Origin: Clostridiaceae bacterium
GTDB lineage: Bacteria > Bacillota > Clostridia > Oscillospirales > Butyricicoccaceae
Assembly (NCBI GenBank): GCA_016293155.1
Contig: JAEDEU010000040.1
Span: forward strand, 1 to 13,642
Direction: 5' to 3'
DNA: 13,642 nt
The first letter of the stretch is position 1; each line of letters starts with the position of its first letter. A program made the position numbers and the translations under genes. Positions 4,491 to 11,858 of this stretch are shown piece after piece. Below the pieces are notes generated by a model. That model had not been told where the DNA came from and ran no database searches. It saw only the letters and a program-made list of their open reading frames with translations.

Positions 4491-4519
4491 TTGTAAAAAA
4501 AGTGAAAACTCCATATCAT
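4491..4519 (+). promoter_or_regulatory. Candidate promoter of the AI-2E family gene
   Basis: TTGTAA (4491-4496), a 17-nt spacer and TATCAT (4514-4519) lie in an AT-rich stretch about 80 bp before the TTG start. A second -10-like TAGAAT at 4537-4542 is an alternative with a poor -35. The rest of 4406-4490 is AT-rich with no gene or further structure I can support. Confidence 0.45.
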
Positions 4520-4606
4520 CTGTAAAAAAAATCTGTTAGAATAAATTTATGGGTCTGCGGCAGCTGCCGTGATGCCCGTTCTTGACGCAAAAAGGGGCGC
4601 AAACCA

Positions 4607-5902
4607 TTGAAACACAACGCATTGATGAAAAAATATATTTACAGCGGGCTGACCGCGCTTTCGGTTGTCGCCATCAGCATTGTGCTGTTTTTCGTGCTTC
4701 AGAATATGGAGATGTTCCGAAAGGCATTCGGCACGATGATCGGCATCCTGATGCCGGTGATTTACGGCGCCGTGATCGCCTATCTGCTGTCGCCGCTGTA
4801 CAACTGGCTGCGCGAAAAGCTGCAAAAGCTGTTTTCGCAGAAGGGACGGGCGCCGACAAAGGGAACGCAGCGTGCGGCGAGCGCATTGGCGATTCTGATT
4901 TCCATGGCGGCGCTGCTTGCGGTGGTGGCCGGACTGCTGGCGATGATTATCCCGGAGCTGGTGCGCAGCATCACCAACCTGCTGGATTCGTTTTCCATGT
5001 CCGACAACTATGTCTCGTTCACCAGCATCGTGCACACGCTGGTGCCGGATGATCAGCTGGCGGTCGAGATCAACAAGCTGTACACCCAGTTCGAGCAGAA
5101 CGTACAGGAGTTTATTCAGAACTATATCACGCCGTATCTGCAAAACTTTTTCGACTACCTGTCGGTCGGACTGGTCAATACCTTTAACTTTTTGAAAAAT
5201 ATTATCATCGGCATTATCATTGCAGTGTACCTGCTGGCGAGCAAGGAAATGTTTGCGGCGCAGGCGACCAAGCTGCTGTACTGTGTGGCGGGTCCGCGCG
5301 TGGGCAATATCATTATGGACAATGTGCGCTATACCCATCAGATGTTCGGCGGCTTTATCACCGGAAAGCTGTTGGATTCCGCCATCATCGGCGTGATCTG
5401 CGGCATCGGACTGTCACTCATTCCGGGGATGCCGTATGTCATGCTCATCAGCGTTGTGATCGGCGTGACCAATATTATTCCGTTCTTCGGACCGTTCATT
5501 GGCGCGATTCCGAGTGCGATTCTGATCCTGCTGACCAGCCCGGTGCACACGGTGTATTTTATCATTTTCATTCTGGTGCTTCAGCAGTTTGACGGCAATA
5601 TTCTGGGACCGAAAATTCTGGGACAGTCCACCGGTCTGTCCAGCTTCTGGGTGCTGTTTTCCATTTTGGTATTCGGCGGACTGTTCGGCTTTGTCGGCAT
5701 GATTATCGGCGTGCCGATCACCGCGGTGCTGCTGCATCTGCTCACGGACGGGGTCAACCGCCTGCTGGACAGACGCGGTCTGCCGCTGGCAACGGCGGAA
5801 TACCGCCATGTCCGCGAGGTGGATGAGGAAACCGGAGAAATTTACAGAACCGAGCCGCAGAAGCAGCCGGAGGCACCGGAGCAGCAAGATAATCAATCAT
5901 AA
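4607..5902 (+). CDS. AI-2E family transporter-like membrane protein
   Basis: This 431-aa multi-pass membrane protein has the AI-2E/UPF0118 (PF01594) layout. Two N-terminal helices (about 10-30 and 43-60) are followed by a basic loop, a third helix (about 87-110), a long extracytoplasmic or amphipathic section (about 115-190), then a cluster of hydrophobic segments. The latter includes IPGMPYVMLISVVIGVTN, IIPFFGPFIGAIPSAIL and the conserved LQQFDGNILGPKILGQSTGL. The acidic, Q/E-rich tail is probably cytoplasmic. Family members such as TqsA/YdiK are reported as exporters of AI-2, and others as ion or proton antiporters, so the substrate here is open. The TTG start has AGGGG 9 nt upstream; the later ATG at 4625 has no SD. 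It stands alone between its own promoter and terminator. Confidence 0.85.
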   Translation: MKHNALMKKYIYSGLTALSVVAISIVLFFVLQNMEMFRKAFGTMIGILMPVIYGAVIAYLLSPLYNWLREKLQKLFSQKGRAPTKGTQRAASALAILISMAALLAVVAGLLAMIIPELVRSITNLLDSFSMSDNYVSFTSIVHTLVPDDQLAVEINKLYTQFEQNVQEFIQNYITPYLQNFFDYLSVGLVNTFNFLKNIIIGIIIAVYLLASKEMFAAQATKLLYCVAGPRVGNIIMDNVRYTHQMFGGFITGKLLDSAIIGVICGIGLSLIPGMPYVMLISVVIGVTNIIPFFGPFIGAIPSAILILLTSPVHTVYFIIFILVLQQFDGNILGPKILGQSTGLSSFWVLFSILVFGGLFGFVGMIIGVPITAVLLHLLTDGVNRLLDRRGLPLATAEYRHVREVDEETGEIYRTEPQKQPEAPEQQDNQS

Positions 5903-5907
5903 TTCCA

Positions 5908-5950
5908 GGGACGGAACCGGCTGCATCTGCGGCCGTCTCCGTCCTTTTTT
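5908..5950 (+). terminator. Terminator of the AI-2E family gene
   Basis: GGACGGA (5909-5915) and TCCGTCC (5938-5944), with an inner CGGC-rich helix, are followed by six T. This is a classic rho-independent terminator 6 bp after the stop, and it isolates the gene from the gdpP operon. Confidence 0.9.
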
Positions 5951-5970
5951 CATGAATACAAAAAGAAATA

Positions 5971-5999
5971 TTGTACATTGTACATGAGTTTGATATAAT
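5971..5999 (+). promoter_or_regulatory. Promoter of the gdpP-rplI-dnaB-tilS-hpt-ftsH operon
   Basis: TTGTAC (5971-5976), a 17-nt spacer and TATAAT (5994-5999). Start expected near 6006, about 43 nt before the gdpP ATG. The ACATTGTACATG around the -35/spacer is partly palindromic and could bind a regulator, but this is not established. Confidence 0.75.
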
Positions 6000-6048
6000 A
6001 TAGAATTATATCGCCTGTTTTTTGGAAAGGCGATGCGGGAGGGAACGG

Positions 6049-8067
6049 ATGGATAAGCGATTGATAAAAATCCTGGAGCCCAGTTTTATGGTATATTTTC
6101 TCTGTCTGCTGCTGTTTGCGGCGGTCAGTTCGATTTTCAGCATCGGCCTCGCCGTCGCGGAGCTGCTGGCGTGTATTGTGCTGTTTGCCTACTATAAATT
6201 CAGCCAGTACCGCACACGGCGGGAGACCGGACAGTATCTGGAAACGCTGATCGACCATACCCAGGGCTCCACGCGCGATGTCATGATGAATTTCCCCATG
6301 CCGGTCGTGATCGCAACGATCGGAGCGGGGCGCATTCTGTGGTGGAATGAGCTGTTTGAGGACATCATGCGCACAGGGGACAGCGTGATGGAGCAGCGCA
6401 TGACGGATTTTGCGCACGGCTTTGACGCAAACTGGCTGCTGGAGATGGACGGCGCAAAGGGTGTTTATCCGACGCCGGTGAATGTCGGCGGGCGCGTCTA
6501 TGAGATTTACGGCAGCATCGTCAGCCAGCCGGACGGCACGCCGAGCACGCTGATGACGCTGTACTGGCATGACTGCACGGAGGATCAGGACTGCCGCCGC
6601 CGTCTGGAGGAGGGCAATCCGGTTGCAACGGTCATTTCCATTGACAACTATGAGGAGCTGGTCAAGGGCATCACGGATTCGGAAAAATCCAAGGTGCTGT
6701 CCCAGATCGACCAGAAGGTCAACGAATGGGCGGGACCGATGCACGGTCTGCTGCGCAAATATGACCGCGATAAGTATATCTTCGTGCTGGAGGAAAAGGA
6801 ATTTTCCCGTCTGCTGGAGGAAAAATTCTCCATTCTGGAGGCGATGCATGAAATCGCCTCGGAGAACGGCATCGGCGCGACGCTGAGCATCGGCATCGGA
6901 CGCGACGGCGATTCTCTGGAGCAGAAGTATGAGTTTGCACAGCTTGCACTTGAGATGGCGCTGGCGCGCGGCGGCGATCAGGCGGTCATCAAAAACCGCT
7001 TTGCCTTTGAGTTCTTCGGCGGCGCGTCCAAGGAAGTGGAAAAGCGCACCAAGGTCAAATCCCGCGTCATGGCAAATGCGCTGGGGCAGATCATCCGCGA
7101 TTCCCCGCAGGTGCTCATCATGGGTCATAAGAACTCGGATATGGATGCCCTGGGCGCGGCAGTCGGCATGGTATGCGCCGTGCGCAGCCGCGGGAAGGAG
7201 GCACGCATCGTGATCGACCGCGCCAAAACACTGGCGCAGCCGCTCATCGACAAGCTGGATGCCTCCGAGGAATATGCCAACGTGCTGATTACGCCGGAAA
7301 TGGCGCTCAACCTCGCGGACAGCAATACGCTGCTGATTGTCGTGGACACCAACCGTCCGGATTTTGCCGAGGTGCCGGAGCTGCTCCAGCTGGTGCCGCG
7401 CGTTGCGGTCATCGACCACCACCGCCGCGCCGCCTCGTATATCGAGCGCGTTGCGGTCAACATGCACGAGCCGTCCGCCTCGTCCGCGAGCGAGCTGGTC
7501 TGTGAGCTGCTGCAGTACATGGTTCCGGATAAGAAAATCGGCAGACTGGAGGCGGAATGCCTGCTGGCGGGCATTTATCTGGACACCAAGGGCTTTTCCA
7601 TCAAGGCGGGTACCCGTACCTTTGAGGCGGCGGCGTATCTGCGCGGCGCAGGAGCGGACATGGTGGATGTCAAGCGCCTGTTCCTCAACTCGTTCTCCGC
7701 CTATATGGAGCGCGAGCGCATCATTTCCTGCGCAAAGCAGGAGATGAACGGCATTGTCATTGCCGCGGTTGACTTTGAGGCCGGACGGGCAGTTGCCGCA
7801 CAGGCGGCGGATGAGCTGCTCAACATCATCGGCGTACAGGGCAGTATCGTTGCCTTCCAGACGACGGACGGCAGCGTGAATGTCTCCATGCGCTCGATGG
7901 GCGCGGTGAATATGCAGGCCATTGCAGAGCGTCTGGGCGGCGGCGGCAGCCTGACCGCATCGGGCGCGCAGATGAAGGACATTACGATTGGCGAGGCGGA
8001 GCAGGCCATCCGCGACGCCGTCAAGGATTATTTTGAACAGTTATCTCAGGAGGAAGAAAAATCATGA
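6049..8067 (+). CDS. gdpP: Cyclic-di-AMP phosphodiesterase GdpP
   Basis: A 672-aa membrane-anchored DHH-family phosphodiesterase that hydrolyses c-di-AMP to pApA. Order of parts: two N-terminal transmembrane helices (about 14-30 and 33-49), a divergent PAS-like domain (about 75-180), a degenerate GGDEF domain (about 190-330, with YDRDKYIFVL in place of an active GGDEF), and a DHH/DHHA1 catalytic module. Visible metal ligands are H360, D364 and D366 (GHKNSDMDALG) and D456-H457-H458 (IDHHRR). The DHHA1 glycine loop RLGGGGSLTA starts at residue 628. Length is normal for GdpP. The ATG at 6049 is chosen for its GGGAGG SD, 6 nt upstream, over a TTG at 6022. The stop overlaps the rplI start by 4 bp, the usual gdpP-rplI coupling in Firmicutes. 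Confidence 0.94.
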   Translation: MDKRLIKILEPSFMVYFLCLLLFAAVSSIFSIGLAVAELLACIVLFAYYKFSQYRTRRETGQYLETLIDHTQGSTRDVMMNFPMPVVIATIGAGRILWWNELFEDIMRTGDSVMEQRMTDFAHGFDANWLLEMDGAKGVYPTPVNVGGRVYEIYGSIVSQPDGTPSTLMTLYWHDCTEDQDCRRRLEEGNPVATVISIDNYEELVKGITDSEKSKVLSQIDQKVNEWAGPMHGLLRKYDRDKYIFVLEEKEFSRLLEEKFSILEAMHEIASENGIGATLSIGIGRDGDSLEQKYEFAQLALEMALARGGDQAVIKNRFAFEFFGGASKEVEKRTKVKSRVMANALGQIIRDSPQVLIMGHKNSDMDALGAAVGMVCAVRSRGKEARIVIDRAKTLAQPLIDKLDASEEYANVLITPEMALNLADSNTLLIVVDTNRPDFAEVPELLQLVPRVAVIDHHRRAASYIERVAVNMHEPSASSASELVCELLQYMVPDKKIGRLEAECLLAGIYLDTKGFSIKAGTRTFEAAAYLRGAGADMVDVKRLFLNSFSAYMERERIISCAKQEMNGIVIAAVDFEAGRAVAAQAADELLNIIGVQGSIVAFQTTDGSVNVSMRSMGAVNMQAIAERLGGGGSLTASGAQMKDITIGEAEQAIRDAVKDYFEQLSQEEEKS

Positions 8068-8510
8068 AGGTCATTTTACAGCAGGACGTAAAGGGTCAGG
8101 GCAAGAAGGGTCAGATGATCGAGGTTTCCGAGGGCTATGGCAGAAACTTCCTGATCCCGCGCAAGCTGGCAGTTGCTGCAACCGCAGATAATATGAACGT
8201 GATGAGACAGGCGGAGGAGGCGCAGGCGCGCCGTGTTGCGCTTGAGCAGCAGGCTGCCCGCGAGTATGCACAGAAGTTCGAGGACATCACCGTCCACATC
8301 ACCGCAAAGAGCGGCACCGGCGGCCGTCTGTTCGGCTCCGTGACCTCCAAGGAGGTCGCATCCCAGCTCAAGAAGGAGCACGGCATCGACATCCCGAAGC
8401 AGAAGATCGTGATGAAGGAGAGCATCAAGTCCTTCGGCACCTTCGTGCTCAAGGTCAAGCTGTATCCGGAGATCACCGGAAACCTGAAGGTTCAGGTCAC
8501 AGAGGAATAA
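8064..8510 (+). CDS. rplI: 50S ribosomal protein bL9
   Basis: A 148-aa two-domain ribosomal protein that binds 23S rRNA near the L1 stalk and helps keep translational fidelity. The N-terminal rRNA-binding domain has MKVILQQDVKGQGKKGQ and the signature GYGRNFLIPRKLA (24-36). A long connecting helix (about 40-75) rich in E, Q, A and R joins the C-terminal domain, which has SGTGGRLFGSVTSKEVA and a final VQVTEE. Length is the family norm. AGGAGG sits 10 nt before the ATG, inside the end of gdpP; start and stop overlap as ATGA. Confidence 0.97.
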   Translation: MKVILQQDVKGQGKKGQMIEVSEGYGRNFLIPRKLAVAATADNMNVMRQAEEAQARRVALEQQAAREYAQKFEDITVHITAKSGTGGRLFGSVTSKEVASQLKKEHGIDIPKQKIVMKESIKSFGTFVLKVKLYPEITGNLKVQVTEE

Positions 8511-8526
8511 ACCCGGTTTATTTTTC

Positions 8527-8550
8527 AATGGCGCGGCTTGCCGCGCCATT
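8527..8550 (+). terminator. Hairpin between rplI and dnaB (weak terminator or attenuator)
   Basis: AATGGCGCGGC and GCCGCGCCATT make a perfect 11-bp stem with a TT loop. It is followed by CTGCTATG rather than a U run, so it probably slows or processes the transcript more than it ends it. The dnaB SD begins 10 bp later. It may adjust the high rplI versus low dnaB dosage in one mRNA. Confidence 0.45.
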
Positions 8551-8574
8551 CTGCTATGAGAGGAGGTTGGCTTT

Positions 8575-9909
8575 GTGCCGGACGAATTATTAGCCCGCCA
8601 GATGCCTCAGGCGACTGAGGCGGAGCAGGCGGTCATCGGCGCGATGCTGATTGACACCGCCTGCATTCCCGAGGTCATCGAGCTGCTGCGGCCGGAGGAT
8701 TTTTATATCGAGGAAAACCGGATCATCTTCAAGACGATCTATTCCATGTTTACCAATTCCGCGCGCATCGACGCCGTGACCGTGCTCAATGAGCTGAAAA
8801 TCGGCGGATACTACGACGAGGCGGGCGGCAGAGCGTATCTGACCCAGCTGATGGAGGTCACGCCGACCGCGGCGGGCGTGCGCGAATACGCGGCGATCAT
8901 CCGCGACAAGAGCCTGTTGCGCGAGCTGGCGAGCGCGGCGGGGGACATCCAGAGCATGGCATACCAGGGCGCAGGCGAGGCGGGCGACATCGCAGAGGCG
9001 GCGGAGCAGCGCATTTATGCCGTGCGCCACGGGCGCGAGGTACGCGGACTGACGCACATCAAGAGCGTCATTCTGGACTTGTACAACCATCTGGACGAGC
9101 TGGCGGCGAGCGACACCGGACTGCCCGGTCTGACGACAGGCTTCCACGATCTCGACCGCAGACTGACCGGACTCAACAAGTCCGACCTGATCCTGATTGC
9201 CGCCCGTCCGGGCATGGGCAAGACGGCGTTTGCGCTGAACATCGCGCTCAATGCCGCCAAGGCGAGCAAGAAGGACGTGGTTATCTTCCAGCTGGAGATG
9301 AGCTGCGATCAGGTCGCGGCGCGTCTGCTCTCCAAGGAGGCGTACATCGAGGCGCAGAAGCTCAAGACCGGCGAGCTGGATCAGGACGACTGGATGAAGA
9401 TCGCCCGCGCCTCCAACGAGCTCTCCAAGACCAATATCTATATCGACGACAATCCGGGCATCACCGTGGCGGAGATCAAGGCGAAATGCCGCCGTCTGGG
9501 TGACAATCTGGGTCTGATCGTAATCGACTATTTGCAGCTGATGCAGTCGGGCAGGCGCTCGGAAAACCGCGTCAACGAGATCGGCGAAATCTCCCGTTCC
9601 ATGAAAATCATGGCGAAGGAGCTGAATGTGCCGGTCATCTGCCTGTCCCAGCTGTCCCGTGCGGTGGAAAAGCGCGAGGACAAAAAGCCGATGCTGTCCG
9701 ATCTGCGTGAATCGGGCGCGATCGAGCAGGACGCGGACATCGTGCTGTTCATCTACCGCGACGATTACTATGATGACGAATCCGAGCAGCGCAATCAGGC
9801 AGAGATTATCATTGCAAAGAACCGTCACGGCGCGACGGGTTCGACCATGCTGCAATGGGTCGGACAGTACACGGCGTTTTCCAATCCGGATAACGTCCAT
9901 CAGCAATGA
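8575..9909 (+). CDS. dnaB: Replicative DNA helicase DnaB
   Basis: This 444-aa hexameric 5'-3' helicase unwinds DNA at the replication fork (called DnaC in Bacillus). The N-terminal domain starts PQATEAEQAVIGAMLIDT, the usual DnaB opening for primase interaction. The C-terminal RecA-like ATPase has Walker A RPGMGKTA (211-218), Walker B LIVIDYLQLM with D318, then the SQLSRAVEKREDKKP and LRESGAIEQDAD motifs and the arginine-finger region near the end. Length is typical. The start is GTG, 8 nt after AGGAGG; no ATG nearby fits the family start. Its stop overlaps the tilS start (ATGA). I see no intein: the motif blocks are continuous. Confidence 0.97.
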   Translation: MPDELLARQMPQATEAEQAVIGAMLIDTACIPEVIELLRPEDFYIEENRIIFKTIYSMFTNSARIDAVTVLNELKIGGYYDEAGGRAYLTQLMEVTPTAAGVREYAAIIRDKSLLRELASAAGDIQSMAYQGAGEAGDIAEAAEQRIYAVRHGREVRGLTHIKSVILDLYNHLDELAASDTGLPGLTTGFHDLDRRLTGLNKSDLILIAARPGMGKTAFALNIALNAAKASKKDVVIFQLEMSCDQVAARLLSKEAYIEAQKLKTGELDQDDWMKIARASNELSKTNIYIDDNPGITVAEIKAKCRRLGDNLGLIVIDYLQLMQSGRRSENRVNEIGEISRSMKIMAKELNVPVICLSQLSRAVEKREDKKPMLSDLRESGAIEQDADIVLFIYRDDYYDDESEQRNQAEIIIAKNRHGATGSTMLQWVGQYTAFSNPDNVHQQ

Positions 9910-11201
9910 TCCGCGCGGTACGGCGCACCGTCCGGCGCTATCAGATGCTTCCGGCGGACGGTCGTGTGCTGTGCTGCCTGAGCGGCGGAGCGGATTCGGT
10001 CGCCCTGCTGCTCTGCCTGCGCGAGCTGGGCGCGGAGGTGTGCGCCTGCCATCTGAATCATCAGCTGCGCGGGGTGGAATCCGAACGGGACGAACACTTT
10101 TGCAAATCACTTTGCGCGCAGCTAGACATCCCGTTTTACGCCGAAAAAGCGGATATCCGCACCCGATTACATGTATCTCTGGAAACCGCGGCGCGCGAGG
10201 CGCGGTATGCGTTTTTTGAGCGTGCGGCGCGGCAGCTCGGCGCAGTGCGCATTGCAACCGCGCATACGGCGGACGACAATCTGGAAACTATGATTTTTCA
10301 TCTGGCGCGCGGCAGCGGAGCCGCCGGCCTGTCCGGCATCCCGCCCGTGCGCGGACGCATTATTCGTCCGCTGATCGAATGCGAACGCGCTCAGATTGAA
10401 GCATATCTTGCACAAAATAACCAGAGCTGGTGCACAGACTGCACCAACCAGACAGACGATTATGCGCGCAACCGCATTCGCCATGCGGTGATTCCGGTGC
10501 TGCGCGAGCTGTGTCCGGCGGCGGCAGTCAATGCGGTTCACGCCGCTCAGCTGCTCCGGCAGGACAACGAATATCTGGACGCGCAGGCGGCTCAGATCGA
10601 GCCTGACTGCGAGGTTCTGCGCGCGGCGCCGTCCGTGCTGCGCACGCGGCGGCTGCGGCAGCTGATGCAGGCGGCAGGCGTGCCGATGGGCGAGGTCGGA
10701 GGCCGTCAGATGCAGGCGGCGGAGCGTCTGGTGCAGACCGGACGCGGACAGCTCAGCCTGCCGGGCGGCATCGTGCTGCGCTGCCGGAACGGCGTGCTGG
10801 AAACGGTGAAAAACGCGCGGAAGCCACAGTCCTGTGCGCTGCACATCGGACAGCCCGCGGTATTTGGAGCGTTTTTGGTTCTGGCGCAAAAAACGGACGA
10901 ACAAACACGAAAAGTTTTTAACAATTCGTTTAACAAATTTGCACTCAGGTATGATACAATAGACCTTGAAACATTGAGTGTGCGCAGCTGGACTGCAAGG
11001 GATCGGCTTTGGCTGCCGGAGGCGCGCGGCGCGCGCAGTCTGAAGCGGCTGTATGCCGAGCGCGGCATTGCTCCGGAGGACAGAGACCGGTATCCGGTGC
11101 TGTGCGACCGGCACGGCGTGATTGCCGCCTATGCGGTCGGATGCGACAAAAGCCGTCTGGCGGCTGCCGGCGGGCTTCAAATCACCATACAAGAGAGATA
11201 G
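9906..11201 (+). CDS. tilS: tRNA(Ile)-lysidine synthetase TilS
   Basis: A 431-aa N-type ATP pyrophosphatase that puts lysidine on C34 of the CAU-anticodon tRNA-Ile, changing it from Met to AUA-Ile decoding. The PP-loop LSGGADSVALL starts at residue 25. AHTADDNLETM (119-129) and RPLIECERAQIEAYL follow, with DCTNQTDDYARNRIRH for tRNA contact. The C-terminal TilS domain has SVRSWTARDRLWLPEARGAR and KRLYAERGI. Length fits the long (Bacillus-like) form. The start overlaps the dnaB stop by 4 bp, so it is translationally coupled; no separate strong SD is seen. An AT-rich stretch at 10895-10965 inside the gene stands out from the GC-rich surroundings (see promoter entry). Confidence 0.94.
   Translation: MIRAVRRTVRRYQMLPADGRVLCCLSGGADSVALLLCLRELGAEVCACHLNHQLRGVESERDEHFCKSLCAQLDIPFYAEKADIRTRLHVSLETAAREARYAFFERAARQLGAVRIATAHTADDNLETMIFHLARGSGAAGLSGIPPVRGRIIRPLIECERAQIEAYLAQNNQSWCTDCTNQTDDYARNRIRHAVIPVLRELCPAAAVNAVHAAQLLRQDNEYLDAQAAQIEPDCEVLRAAPSVLRTRRLRQLMQAAGVPMGEVGGRQMQAAERLVQTGRGQLSLPGGIVLRCRNGVLETVKNARKPQSCALHIGQPAVFGAFLVLAQKTDEQTRKVFNNSFNKFALRYDTIDLETLSVRSWTARDRLWLPEARGARSLKRLYAERGIAPEDRDRYPVLCDRHGVIAAYAVGCDKSRLAAAGGLQITIQER
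10929..10960 (+). promoter_or_regulatory. Promoter-like site inside tilS
   Basis: Within an AT-rich island the sequence has an extended -10, TG-A-TACAAT (10952-10960), with TTTAAC/TAACAA boxes 18-20 bp upstream. It could give extra hpt-ftsH transcripts, both needed at higher levels. The protein coded here (NNSFNKFALRYDTID) still fits TilS, so the AT richness may only reflect Asn, Lys and Phe codons. Confidence 0.35.
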
Positions 11202-11234
11202 ATAACCAAGACGAACAGAGGGAAGGGATCTACG

Positions 11235-11774
11235 GTGTATCAGGATATTCAGGAAATCATGTTCAGTGAGCAGCAGCTGGCGGAAAAGGCTGCGGAAATC
11301 GGCGCGAAAATCTCGCGGGATTATGCAGGGAAAAATCCGCTGCTGGTCGGAATCCTCAAGGGTTCCTGTATGTTTTTTGCCGATATGGTGAGAAAGATCG
11401 ACATTCCGTGCACCATCGACTTTATGGCGGTGTCCAGCTACGGCAAGGGCGCGGTATCGTCCGGCGAGGTCGTGATCCTCAAGGATTTGAGCTATCCGGT
11501 CACCGACCGCCATGTGATTCTGGTCGAGGATATTCTGGACAGCGGCAGAACGCTGAGCAATCTCATGCGCCTGCTGTCGGCGCGTGATGCGGCATCGGTC
11601 GAAATCTGCACCCTGCTGGATAAGCCCAGCGGACGCAAGGTAGAGGTTGAGGCCAAGTACAGCGGCTTTACCGTTCCGGATGCCTTCCTGGTCGGCTATG
11701 GTCTGGATTATGCGGAAAACTATCGCAATCTTCCGTATATCGGCGTACTCAAGCCAGAGATTTATCAAAAGTAA
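11235..11774 (+). CDS. hpt: Hypoxanthine phosphoribosyltransferase
   Basis: This 179-aa purine salvage enzyme joins hypoxanthine (and usually guanine) to PRPP to make IMP or GMP. The PRPP-binding signature VILVEDILDSGRTL spans 94-107. LVGILKGSCMFFADM (37-51) gives the pyrophosphate-binding LKGS loop. The mobile loop SSYGKGAVSSGEV (67-79) and the C-terminal DAFLVGYGLDYAENYRNLPY (base-binding region) are also present. Length is normal. The start is GTG with GGGAAGGG about 8 nt upstream. It lies 33 bp after tilS and 84 bp before ftsH, matching the widely conserved tilS-hpt-ftsH cluster. Confidence 0.96.
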   Translation: MYQDIQEIMFSEQQLAEKAAEIGAKISRDYAGKNPLLVGILKGSCMFFADMVRKIDIPCTIDFMAVSSYGKGAVSSGEVVILKDLSYPVTDRHVILVEDILDSGRTLSNLMRLLSARDAASVEICTLLDKPSGRKVEVEAKYSGFTVPDAFLVGYGLDYAENYRNLPYIGVLKPEIYQK

Positions 11775-11858
11775 TCAATCGGAATGCAGTCACCGGCACA
11801 CGCGGCTGCGGAACGTAATTGCATATCGGTTTTACCGAAAAAGGAGTGACATAGATCA

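Noticed and set aside
5950..7467. 505-codon minus-strand open frame opposite gdpP
   Set aside because: Shadow ORF caused by GC-rich third positions; gdpP on the plus strand has all its catalytic motifs.
8575..9909. Intein in dnaB
   Set aside because: DnaB is a common intein host, but length is normal and the Walker A and B regions are uninterrupted.
8590..10257. 555-codon minus-strand open frame opposite dnaB and tilS
   Set aside because: Spans two well-supported genes in antisense and has an R/H/Q-rich composition typical of shadow frames.
10167..11768. 533-codon minus-strand open frame opposite tilS and hpt
   Set aside because: Antisense to two conserved enzymes, with no SD or family motif.
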